DNA of 7,818 nt. Source: Clostridia bacterium (GTDB lineage: Bacteria; Bacillota; Clostridia; Christensenellales; Aristaeellaceae). Of this stretch, positions 1 through 6,401 are shown piece after piece (positions within the stretch are counted from its first letter, which is position 1; each line of letters starts with the position of its first letter). Location: assembly GCA_030526935.1 (NCBI GenBank), contig JAUNBY010000138.1:1-7818 (forward strand), written 5' to 3'. A model generated the notes under the pieces. That model saw only the letters and a list, made by a program, of their open reading frames with translations. It was not told the DNA's origin and ran no database searches. The position numbers and the translations under genes are program-made.

Positions 1-1122
1 CCGCTGATGGACTGCAAAGCGTGCAAGGCGAGGTTTCGCGCGGACAAGCTCATCGAGGAATTTACCTCTGGCGCGGTTCAGGCTGACGGCTGGACAAACG
101 AAAAGCTCGAGGAATATATAAAGGATAATAATATTCCATGCCCCACATGCGGCAAGCATGACTTTACCGGCATCCGCCAGTTCAACATGATGTTCAAGAC
201 GCATCAGGGCGTGACCGAGGACTCGGTGAACGAAATATACCTCCGCCCGGAGACCGCACAGGGCATATTCGTAAATTTCAAAAACGCAATTCGCTCCACC
301 CGCAAAAAGCTGCCCGCCGGCATATGTCAGATCGGCAAGTCGTTCAGAAACGAGATAACCCCGGGCAATTTCATCTTCAGAACCCGCGAGTTCGAGCAGA
401 TGGAACTTGAATTCTTCTGCAAGCCCGGGGAGGATCTCGAATGGTTTAATTACTGGCGCGGATTCTGCCGCGACTGGCTGTTGTCGTTGGGCATGAAAGA
501 GGAAAATCTTCGCCTTCGCGACCACGACCCGGAGGAACTGGCCTTCTATTCTAAGGCGACCACCGACTTTGAGTATAAATTCCCCTTCGGCTGGGGCGAA
601 TTGTGGGGAGTGGCCGATCGCACGGATTACGACCTCAAGCAGCACATGGAGCACTCCGGCGAGTCGATGGAATACCTCGATCCCGCCACGAACGAAAAGT
701 ATATACCTTATTGCGTCGAGCCGTCGGTCGGCGTCGAGAGGGCGCTTCTCGCTTTCATTTGCGACGCCTACGACGAGGAGGAACTCGACGGCGGAGACAG
801 CCGCGTTGTCATGCGCCTGCACCCCGCGCTCGCGCCTTTCAAGGCGGCGGTTCTTCCGCTTCAGAAGAACAAGCTCGGAGATAAGGCGAAAGAAGTCTAT
901 CAGATGCTCGCAAAGAAGCTGCGCGTTGAGTACGACGAGACCGGCTCCATAGGCAAGCGCTACCGCCGCGCCGACGAGGCCGGAACGCCCTTCTGCGTGA
1001 CGATAGACTTTGATACCCTCGAGAATAACAAAGTCACCGTTCGTTACCGCGACACAATGACGCAGGAACTGGTTCCCATCGACGAACTGTGCCGCTATAT
1101 CGAGGACAGGTGCGATTTTTAG
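1..1122 (+). CDS. glyQS: Glycyl-tRNA synthetase, alpha2 type, 5'-truncated by the window edge
   Basis: This enzyme charges tRNA-Gly with glycine in the cytoplasm, using ATP, and is essential for translation. The reading frame is open from base 1 (Pro-Leu before the Met at base 7). That Met is internal: the family has roughly 460 residues, so about 80-85 N-terminal residues lie off the window. Numbering from the Met at base 7, a zinc-ribbon-like pair of CxxC motifs sits at 3-6 and 45-48. Class II motif 2 is at about 113-137 (FRNE, then REFEQMELEFF). Motif 3 is at about 236-250 (EPSVGVERALLAF, with the ATP-binding Arg). The C-terminal anticodon-binding domain begins near LHPALAPFKA at about 271. 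It is the only plus-strand gene, convergent with the flavoprotein gene. I see no convincing plus-strand terminator after its TAG. The single-chain form, as opposed to the glyQ/glyS alpha2beta2 form, is clear. Confidence 0.97.
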   Translation, partial: PLMDCKACKARFRADKLIEEFTSGAVQADGWTNEKLEEYIKDNNIPCPTCGKHDFTGIRQFNMMFKTHQGVTEDSVNEIYLRPETAQGIFVNFKNAIRSTRKKLPAGICQIGKSFRNEITPGNFIFRTREFEQMELEFFCKPGEDLEWFNYWRGFCRDWLLSLGMKEENLRLRDHDPEELAFYSKATTDFEYKFPFGWGELWGVADRTDYDLKQHMEHSGESMEYLDPATNEKYIPYCVEPSVGVERALLAFICDAYDEEELDGGDSRVVMRLHPALAPFKAAVLPLQKNKLGDKAKEVYQMLAKKLRVEYDETGSIGKRYRRADEAGTPFCVTIDFDTLENNKVTVRYRDTMTQELVPIDELCRYIEDRCDF

Positions 1123-1298
1123 AGAGAATACAGATATAAGGATTGCCATAGTTAAGGGGCTGTCTCACAACGTTAATCGAAGTGGGGCGGCTCCTGTGAA
1201 TTTCTTTAGCGCCATATATCGCGAACGCTTCCATTATGAATTTTGCCTGTATATCAACATGGGTCGGTTCAAGGGGCTGGTACTTCATCGCGCTCGCG
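1123..1298. other. Convergent spacer with an IS-end-like stretch
   Basis: This spacer lies between the glyQS stop and the minus-strand terminator of the flavoprotein gene. No convincing gene or plus-strand terminator is visible. At 1157-1171 it contains GGGGCTGTCTCACAA, which resembles from memory the terminal inverted repeats of some Gram-positive insertion sequences. No partner repeat or transposase is present nearby. A minus-strand open frame crosses the spacer and runs into glyQS, but it has no recognisable family or ribosome-binding site. This could be the trace of an old insertion or simply unconserved spacer. Confidence 0.2.
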
Positions 1299-1339
1299 AA
1301 AAAATAAACAGACCGGATACGACACAATCCGGTCCGTTT
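1299..1339 (-). terminator. Intrinsic terminator of the flavoprotein gene
   Basis: On the minus strand, the arms at 1327-1339 and 1306-1318 form a 13-bp stem (core GACCGGAT/ATCCGGTC) around an 8-base loop, followed by an ATTTTTT tract. One position pairs only as G-U in the minus-strand RNA and is a mismatch in the plus-strand RNA, and the T-tract is on the minus-strand 3' side. Both points assign it to the flavoprotein gene, whose stop codon is 12 bases upstream of the stem. Confidence 0.88.
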
Positions 1340-1351
1340 GTCACGCTATTC

Positions 1352-3418
1352 TTATCTGGTCGCCTGTCTGACGCAATCAGCCGCCGCCTGGATTACGGCG
1401 TTGCTGGTGATGGTCGCGGCGCTGATGGTATCGACCTGAACGCTCTGCGTGCGCATGATCTGACCAGCCAGCTCTTCTATGGCCACGCTGCCGATACCGG
1501 CGGTCTCTCCCGCGCCGTCGATGCGCACATCGGTAATGGCGTCGCCGGAGAATGTCATGGTAACAGTCACCGTACCCATGCCCTGCGCCGAAGCGGTATA
1601 TGTGCCGGGATTATAGGAAGCGGCCACGGCGGTTTCGGTGCCAAAGCCCTTGTCGCCATATGGATCCAGTCCGCTTTCGGCGGAAGATACGTTCTGGCTT
1701 TCGAGTTTCGTCGCCGTACCGGTCACATCGCTTCCGTCCCAGTTTTCCTTTATATTGTCAATAATGTCGTTGGCAGCCAAATAGCCCATTACAAGGCCGG
1801 GGCCAATCGTTCCGCCCGCGCCGCCATAGCAGGGACCGGGGCCGCCAAAGCCGGAGCAATTTCCGCAAGCGTAGAGCCTCGCCACATTCGCGCCGGATAT
1901 GTGCATAACGCGCGCGTGCTCGTCGAGCTTGGGGCCACCGCACGTGCCGAGCATGGAAGGCGCGAGGCGCGCGGCATAGAACGGAGGCTCGGTGATCGGG
2001 CCAAGGTTGCGCTCGGGGCCTTCGGGCTTGGAGCTGTCGCTGAAGAAATGCCATCCATAGGGCGTCTCTCCGCGATGGAAATCGGGATCATAGAGGTTCT
2101 CGCAATAGCCGTTAAACTTCGCGACCTCGTCCTCGAGTCCGTCGGGGTTGATTCCGCACTTTTCGGCAAGTTCGCGAAGCGTTGCGCCCTCGATGAAATA
2201 AGGCGGTACGCCGCGCTCGTCGACGTCGCCGATATAGGCGGAAACCTTGAAGCCATAATCGTCCACATGCTTACGGTCGAGCACGATCCAGCACGGAACG
2301 TTTTCAAGATCGTGATCGCCATAAGTCTTGTATCCCGCCATCGCGCGCCAGGAACTGTCGTAATCTGTCGCTTCGTTAATAAAGCGACGGCCTTTGCTGT
2401 TGACGATAATCTGACGCGGCATCATACGCTCATACATGATATTTACCGGAACGCCCATGGCGCGCTGCTCTTCCGCTTTGACTTCATAACTCATGTGACC
2501 GAAGGTCTCGGTCATGTTGCACAGGTTGGAACCCAAGGCCATCGCCATGCGAAGGCCATCGCCGTCATTGGTATTGAGCGAGCAGGCGTATTTAGTCGGC
2601 GTGGCGAGATAAGTGTTGCACAGTTCCTCGTCCCAGTCAAATCCGCCGGTATTGAGAAGCACTGCTTTGCGAGCCTTGAACGCGACGTCAGCGCCGTCTT
2701 TCTCCGCAATCACGCCCAAAACTTCCGGAACGCCATTGGTATCGATGCGATAGACGAATTTCTTCGCCCTGGTCTTTAGACTGAACTGTACTCCGAGTTT
2801 CTCCTGCGCTTCGAGATATGCCTTGCGCCAGTCGGCGGCGCCAAAAGCATTGCCCGGAATGCGGAAGTCAACGGTACGTCCTTCTGTCAGTCCGCCTTCC
2901 CACTCGGGATAAAAGTCGCCAAAGCCCGCGGTCTGCGTTGCGACGACGCCGGCAGAGGTAGACTCGAGTATCGGCGTGATATAATCGAGCATGGGACCTG
3001 CCGTATCGACAAACGCCTCGCATTGCGCATCGGTGATCGGCGCGGTCTTGCGCATGAACTTGACGTAGGTAAGCGACTTCTCGCGGTCATCGCCAAAAAG
3101 CTGAGAAAAATGAGTGTTGGGCAGCCATTGCATGCCGCCTGATATGCCTGTCGTGCCTCCCGCCGTCGCATACGCGTCCAGCGCGATTACAGACAATCCG
3201 CTGTCCGCCAGCTTGATCGCGCCGTAGCACGATGTACCGGTGCCGATTACGATTACGTCCGCCTCATAATCCCATACTTCGGGCATGTTGACATATGCGT
3301 TCGTATCCTTTTCGCTCTCGGCCAGCGCCGGTATCGCCGCGGTTCCCGCGAGAAGACCCATTGCCGAAATGCCCGCCGCGCCTTTTAAAAAGCTGCGCCT
3401 GGAAATCTTGTTCGCCAT
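1352..3418 (-). CDS. Tat-exported FAD/FMN flavoprotein reductase, KstD-like active site, C-terminal FMN-binding domain
   Basis: A 688-residue predicted extracytoplasmic oxidoreductase that would reduce (or dehydrogenate) a C=C bond next to a carbonyl. Residues 1-33 are a Tat signal (SRRSFLK at 6-12, cleavage likely after ALA at 31-33). The FAD_binding_2 domain spans about 53-550, with a Rossmann start at 55-66 (GTGTSCYG, Cys64 in place of the third Gly), ribose-binding Asp81 and GGTTGISGG at 87-95. NEATDYD (348-354) puts Tyr353 where fumarate reductases have their catalytic Arg. CYGGAGGTIGPG (530-541) matches the Tyr-x3-Gly of 3-ketosteroid dehydrogenases (Tyr531, Gly535). A C-terminal FMN_bind domain (about 600-688) ends in DTISAAT (663-669), a flavinylation motif predicted to carry FMN on Thr669 through ApbE. 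The ATG has AGGAGG seven bases upstream. The gene follows the LysR-type gene on the same strand and has its own terminator. Family and export are confident; the substrate is unknown. Confidence 0.93.
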   Translation of the reverse strand: MANKISRRSFLKGAAGISAMGLLAGTAAIPALAESEKDTNAYVNMPEVWDYEADVIVIGTGTSCYGAIKLADSGLSVIALDAYATAGGTTGISGGMQWLPNTHFSQLFGDDREKSLTYVKFMRKTAPITDAQCEAFVDTAGPMLDYITPILESTSAGVVATQTAGFGDFYPEWEGGLTEGRTVDFRIPGNAFGAADWRKAYLEAQEKLGVQFSLKTRAKKFVYRIDTNGVPEVLGVIAEKDGADVAFKARKAVLLNTGGFDWDEELCNTYLATPTKYACSLNTNDGDGLRMAMALGSNLCNMTETFGHMSYEVKAEEQRAMGVPVNIMYERMMPRQIIVNSKGRRFINEATDYDSSWRAMAGYKTYGDHDLENVPCWIVLDRKHVDDYGFKVSAYIGDVDERGVPPYFIEGATLRELAEKCGINPDGLEDEVAKFNGYCENLYDPDFHRGETPYGWHFFSDSSKPEGPERNLGPITEPPFYAARLAPSMLGTCGGPKLDEHARVMHISGANVARLYACGNCSGFGGPGPCYGGAGGTIGPGLVMGYLAANDIIDNIKENWDGSDVTGTATKLESQNVSSAESGLDPYGDKGFGTETAVAASYNPGTYTASAQGMGTVTVTMTFSGDAITDVRIDGAGETAGIGSVAIEELAGQIMRTQSVQVDTISAATITSNAVIQAAADCVRQATR

Positions 3419-3445
3419 GTTGTTTCCTCCTGCTTTTTATTGTTT

Positions 3446-3459
3446 GATATAATTATATC
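3446..3459 (-). promoter_or_regulatory. Candidate -10 of the flavoprotein promoter, inside a palindrome
   Basis: GATATAATTATATC is a perfect 14-bp palindrome. Read on the minus strand it contains a consensus TATAAT (bases 3452-3457), which would start transcription near base 3445 and give a leader of about 27 bases containing AGGAGG. The hexamer 17 bases upstream (TTTTCT) is a poor -35, as expected for a promoter that needs an activator. Because of the palindrome a TATAAT also exists on the plus strand, but without a credible -35. Confidence 0.55.
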
Positions 3460-3477
3460 ATTCTCCTCCGAAAAAGA

Positions 3478-3494
3478 AAAGCAAGAGTTGCTTT
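3478..3494. promoter_or_regulatory. Inverted repeat near -41: possible regulator site or weak terminator
   Basis: AAAGCAA and TTGCTTT form perfect 7-base arms around GAG. The centre (3486) lies about 41 bases upstream of the predicted flavoprotein transcription start, where LysR-type regulators usually contact their activation site. The alternative is a weak intrinsic terminator of the upstream LysR-type gene: read on the minus strand, the hairpin is followed by a T-rich run (TCTTTTTC). The stem has only two G-C pairs, so the terminator reading is weak. Confidence 0.4.
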
Positions 3495-3500
3495 CACATG

Positions 3501-3517
3501 GGCAACGATATTTTGCC
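3501..3517. promoter_or_regulatory. Dyad near -64: candidate LysR-type recognition site
   Basis: GGCAA and TTGCC flank seven A/T-rich bases. The centre (3509) lies about 64 bases upstream of the predicted start and 23 bases from the centre of the neighbouring dyad, with which it shares the GCAA/TTGC core. LysR-type regulators classically bind a recognition site near -65 and a second site nearer the promoter, so the geometry fits. Five-base arms are short and could occur by chance. Confidence 0.4.
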
Positions 3518-3534
3518 AGATAATTCACAAACAA

Positions 3535-4410
3535 TCATAGCCTGTTGAGAGATTGAAGCAATATTTCGATGATCGAGCGGCGATGCGAGTCGTGAACGTT
3601 CTTCACGTAGGTGAAAAAGTGGTTCCACGTTCCAGCTGCTGGATATGAGCGCAGGACTACGCCGTTGAGCATGCCTTCCAGATTCTCGCGAACGCCCATC
3701 AAGATGCCCCTGTTTTGCTGAACGCGCCTGAACAGATATATCAGGTCGTCGCTGATGATATAGCGCGTTGAGTACAGTCCGAAGATCACAAAATCAGGCA
3801 GGTAAAGCGCCTCGTCGGTTCCGCTCTGATAGGCCAGAAACGTTTCGCCATAAAGCGCGTCGCGGCTGATCTGCGGCGCGGTTGCGAGAGGGTTTTTATC
3901 GCTTATCATCATACACAGCCCATATTCGCGCAATAGCCGCGATTGAAAGGCCGGCGCGCGAATCGGCATGCTGGAGATCACGACGTCGGCCTTGCCGGTG
4001 TTTAATAATTCCTCGCGTTGCGATTCATGGCACCCGAATACGCGCAAATCCACCGTATCCTCGAACCGGTCGCGAAAATCATCAAAATCCACCTCATACA
4101 GAGAAAAAAGGGTAAAGGTGTAAGCAACGTTGATTTTGATTCGGTTGGTCGGATTGCATGTGCGCATATCGGAAGCGATTCGCTCATAATCGCTGACAAG
4201 CGCACGAATACGCGCCTGAAAGCGCTCGCCTTCGGGCGTAAGCGATAAGCCCGTCTTGCCGCGCTTAAACAACGGATATCCCAATTCATCCTCAAACATC
4301 GCAATGGCCTTTCCGACTGCCTGACGGGTTATAAAGAGGCGATCGGCCGCTTCGCGAAAGCTCAGCGTATCCGCAACCGCGAGAAAATACTGATACTGGT
4401 AAAATTCCAA
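3535..4410 (-). CDS. LysR-type transcriptional regulator
   Basis: A 291-residue DNA-binding regulator of normal LysR-family length. The N-terminal winged helix-turn-helix covers about 1-62: LSFREAADRLFITRQAVGKAI (16-36) is the helix-turn-helix and KRGKTGLSLTPEG (49-61) is the wing with its usual LTPEG ending. A linker helix (about 62-85) leads to a periplasmic-binding-protein-like effector domain (about 90-290), whose ligand cannot be read from the sequence. Translation starts at TTG: AGGAGG lies six bases upstream and the conserved fold begins at the first residue, with no better ATG. The gene sits 116 bp upstream of, and in the same direction as, the flavoprotein reductase, rather than divergent as many LysR-type genes are from their targets. 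Control of that gene in response to its substrate is the natural inference but is not shown by the sequence. Confidence 0.94.
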   Translation of the reverse strand: MEFYQYQYFLAVADTLSFREAADRLFITRQAVGKAIAMFEDELGYPLFKRGKTGLSLTPEGERFQARIRALVSDYERIASDMRTCNPTNRIKINVAYTFTLFSLYEVDFDDFRDRFEDTVDLRVFGCHESQREELLNTGKADVVISSMPIRAPAFQSRLLREYGLCMMISDKNPLATAPQISRDALYGETFLAYQSGTDEALYLPDFVIFGLYSTRYIISDDLIYLFRRVQQNRGILMGVRENLEGMLNGVVLRSYPAAGTWNHFFTYVKNVHDSHRRSIIEILLQSLNRL

Positions 4411-4416
4411 GTTCGC

Positions 4417-4422
4417 CCTCCT
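4417..4422 (-). promoter_or_regulatory. Ribosome-binding site that fixes the TTG start of the LysR-type gene
   Basis: The minus strand reads AGGAGG, then six bases, then TTG. This is a full-consensus Shine-Dalgarno at ideal spacing. It supports the non-ATG start, because no in-frame ATG lies at the expected N-terminus. Confidence 0.8.
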
Positions 4423-4444
4423 GTTGTTAAGCGCGGCATTATTT

Positions 4445-4464
4445 ATGGCGCGGATGCCATTTTA
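4445..4464 (-). promoter_or_regulatory. Possible promoter and operator dyad of the LysR-type gene
   Basis: On the minus strand TAAAAT (4459-4464, five of six -10 matches) overlaps a dyad with arms ATGGC and GCCAT around six bases (4445-4460), about 35 bases before the TTG start. Binding here would block transcription, which would fit the negative autoregulation common in LysR-type genes. The -35 region is poor and 5-base arms are not rare, so this is tentative. The rest of the spacer, about 4465-4576, shows nothing recognisable. Confidence 0.25.
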
Positions 4465-4576
4465 CATACCAGTGGATGTCGGGAACGACCGCAAGCCGTT
4501 ATCCTGCGGACAAATGAAATTCGAAGGTTGCGCTAAAGCCATTATGTCGCGCGAAAAAGACGCGGACTCAAGCACC

Positions 4577-4609
4577 AAAATTTTCGGGAGCGCTTTGCGC
4601 TCCCGAAAA
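4577..4609 (-). terminator. Intrinsic terminator of the peptidase/YARHG operon
   Basis: A perfect 13-bp stem (4597-4609 paired with 4581-4593, core CGGGAGCGC) closes a 3-base loop and is followed on the minus strand by TTTT. It begins four bases after the TAA of the YARHG-domain gene. The stem sequence is symmetrical enough to fold on either strand, but the only gene ending here is on the minus strand. Confidence 0.88.
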
Positions 4610-4613
4610 GGTG

Positions 4614-6353
4614 TTATCCCCCCGCCTCGAGTTCCTTCAATTGTTCGATATTATACCATTCGATGGAGCTTACCTTGCTTGACGAATATCCGCCGGGGGA
4701 ATACCAGGCCTGATTGTTGAAGTAATTTCGGTATTTTTTTGTCTTGAACACATATCCGTGACGCGCGAGTATTTCGTTGCGGGCGAGGGCGTATCTGCTC
4801 TTTGAGCCGAGTTTATTGCGAAGGTACTTCTTGGTGAGCCTGCGCGAGCTGGCTTCCTTAAGTATGTAGTAATTATTCTTTCCGGATTTCGTCGAGGATG
4901 ACGAGCTTTTTACCGAAGAGCCGGATATAAGCCCCTCCTCGCGTTCCATCTCTTTGAACAGCTCCATATTGGCCCATTCGACGGAGTTGAGGCTTGAAGT
5001 CGAGAAGCCGCCGGGGGTGTACCATGTTTTGGAATTGAAGTATTCGCCGTATTTTCCGCTGGTGTACTGATAGCCGTGGCGGGCGTAGATCTCGTTTCTG
5101 GCATAACCCCAAAGCGATTTATCGACCATCTGAATCTGTTCGCGCGTGAGCCTTTGAATCGACGAGTTGGGGAATATGTATGTGGAGCTGTTTCCGGGGC
5201 TAACGGTATTGGTCTCGTCGTCGTAGGTCTGATCGACTACCGATGTGGACGAAGAGGTGGATGTAGTGGTTGTCGTAGTGGTTCTTGTGCTCGTTTCGTC
5301 GCCGGTCGAGTCTGAGGTTTGCGCGGCGAGTATATCGTCCTGCGAAAGAACGGTCGTGCCCGAGCCGTCCAGCGCCAAGCGACTGAGCCTCGCGGAGTCA
5401 TATTCGTATACCAGAGCGGTGTCTCCCGACGCCACTATGGTCGCGCTCAGTTCAGGGTTCATAAGGCTCGTCCTGTCGCCGCCGGTGAGGGGATATATCG
5501 AAATGTCCTGCGACGAATATACGACAAGGCCAGAATCCGTCGGGTAGTAGTCCCAGTCGTAGGGTATATTGCAAGACGACATCTGGCTGGTCTCGATATT
5601 GTAGCGGTAAATCTTTCCTTCGAGCCAGAGATTGTCGCCGGTTCCCATTATGTAATTATCTTCGAGATTGTGAAAGTAGAGGTTGCCCGAGTGCGCCCGA
5701 AGGCTCGTCACGCCCTTGTCCACGATGCGCTGGGGATTGGTTCCTATGTCGGACATGGACCAGATGGCGCCGGAGGTTTGGGATATGGTGGAAGCGCTGT
5801 CGTTGGGGTCAACTCTTTCATAGGTGAAGGTGTCCGATGCAGAAATATAGTATATGGTGCCGTCAACTATCACGTAGTCGTCCAAAAGCTCCTCGCAAAG
5901 CAGTATCGCCTCGCCGTTATAAGGATCGACTATGTAAAGGCGGCTGTTTGCTATGACGTACAAAACGTCGTCATACCACGACAGATTGTGTATCTCTACG
6001 TCCACCTCGAATTGCGAAAGCGTCGAAAGCGTCCCCTCGGCGTCTATGGTCATTATTGACTGGTTGTCGCCGTCGGACTGTATGAAATAGAGAATGCCGT
6101 CGTGTTCGAGCAGTTCTTCAATCGCTCCCGCGCTCGTCACCTCGGTCATATCCGCGGGAAGCGTACCCGCGGTATCGATGCTGTAGAGGCTATACTCGCT
6201 TCCGGTGTCTATGCCCGAGTACACCATGTCGTACACCGTCGCGGCGAACGAGCCGTGAGTGCTGTACAGCGCCTGAACAGGCTCCGCGACGGCTGAGAAA
6301 GCCAGGCACGCGATCAACACGCACGATATCAACGCCGTTATTCGCTTTGACAT
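4614..6353 (-). CDS. Secreted beta-propeller-like protein with two C-terminal YARHG domains
   Basis: A 579-residue exported protein of unknown function. Residues 1-28 are a signal sequence; cleavage after Ala23 (AVA-EP) or Ala28 is likely. LIAC at 13-16 also fits a lipobox, so a lipoprotein anchor at Cys16 is possible. Residues about 50-335 contain repeated short strand patterns (ILYFIQSDG, VLYVIANSRLYIVD, TIYYISASD, KIYRYNIE, LSRLALDG), typical of a beta-propeller such as DUF5050. A Ser/Thr-rich linker (about 347-372, including a run of seven Thr) precedes two YARHG domains at about 401-471 and 505-576. These carry ARNEIYARHGY (418-428) and ARNEILARHGY (524-534), each followed by YFN and a W-Y-x-PGG motif. 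A Ser-rich stretch (479-490) separates them. The ATG has AGGAGG nine bases upstream. It lies 48 bp after the LD-carboxypeptidase gene and just before the terminator, so it is probably last in that operon. YARHG domains are generally extracellular; a cell-envelope role is an inference. Confidence 0.9.
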   Translation of the reverse strand: MSKRITALISCVLIACLAFSAVAEPVQALYSTHGSFAATVYDMVYSGIDTGSEYSLYSIDTAGTLPADMTEVTSAGAIEELLEHDGILYFIQSDGDNQSIMTIDAEGTLSTLSQFEVDVEIHNLSWYDDVLYVIANSRLYIVDPYNGEAILLCEELLDDYVIVDGTIYYISASDTFTYERVDPNDSASTISQTSGAIWSMSDIGTNPQRIVDKGVTSLRAHSGNLYFHNLEDNYIMGTGDNLWLEGKIYRYNIETSQMSSCNIPYDWDYYPTDSGLVVYSSQDISIYPLTGGDRTSLMNPELSATIVASGDTALVYEYDSARLSRLALDGSGTTVLSQDDILAAQTSDSTGDETSTRTTTTTTTSTSSSTSVVDQTYDDETNTVSPGNSSTYIFPNSSIQRLTREQIQMVDKSLWGYARNEIYARHGYQYTSGKYGEYFNSKTWYTPGGFSTSSLNSVEWANMELFKEMEREEGLISGSSVKSSSSSTKSGKNNYYILKEASSRRLTKKYLRNKLGSKSRYALARNEILARHGYVFKTKKYRNYFNNQAWYSPGGYSSSKVSSIEWYNIEQLKELEAGG

Positions 6354-6401
6354 TTTCCAGTACCTCCTAAAAATCAGCGGTTGTCCAACCGGACACTTTT
6401 G

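Noticed and set aside
1034..1327. A 97-codon minus-strand open frame across the glyQS 3' end and the spacer
   Set aside because: It overlaps the conserved anticodon-binding domain of glyQS, has no ribosome-binding site and begins inside the terminator hairpin. No family is recognisable.
1196..2779. A 527-codon plus-strand open frame opposite the flavoprotein gene
   Set aside because: It is antisense to a clear full-length family member, crosses that gene's terminator, and its translation has no recognisable domain, only Ala/Arg/Gly-rich composition. It reflects codon bias of the real gene.
3446..3453. Plus-strand promoter from the palindromic TATAAT
   Set aside because: No -35-like hexamer lies at the right distance, and there is no plus-strand gene downstream.
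3450..3470. GGAGGAGA followed by ATG-ATA-TAA on the minus strand as a leader mini-gene
   Set aside because: It overlaps the predicted -10 and would lie upstream of the transcription start; a two-codon frame has no support.
5240..5310. Thr/Ser-codon-rich simple sequence as a DNA repeat
   Set aside because: Codons vary and it encodes an ordinary low-complexity linker of a secreted protein; it is not a tandem DNA repeat array.
5319..6059. A 246-codon plus-strand open frame opposite the YARHG-protein gene
   Set aside because: It is a mirror-frame artefact of the real coding strand, with no ribosome-binding site or recognisable domain.
6378..6395. Short inverted repeats (CGGTTG/CAACCG and TGTCC/GGACA) between the LD-carboxypeptidase and YARHG genes
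   Set aside because: The first leaves a 2-base loop and the second has only a 5-bp stem without an adjacent T-tract, so neither is convincing as a terminator or attenuator.
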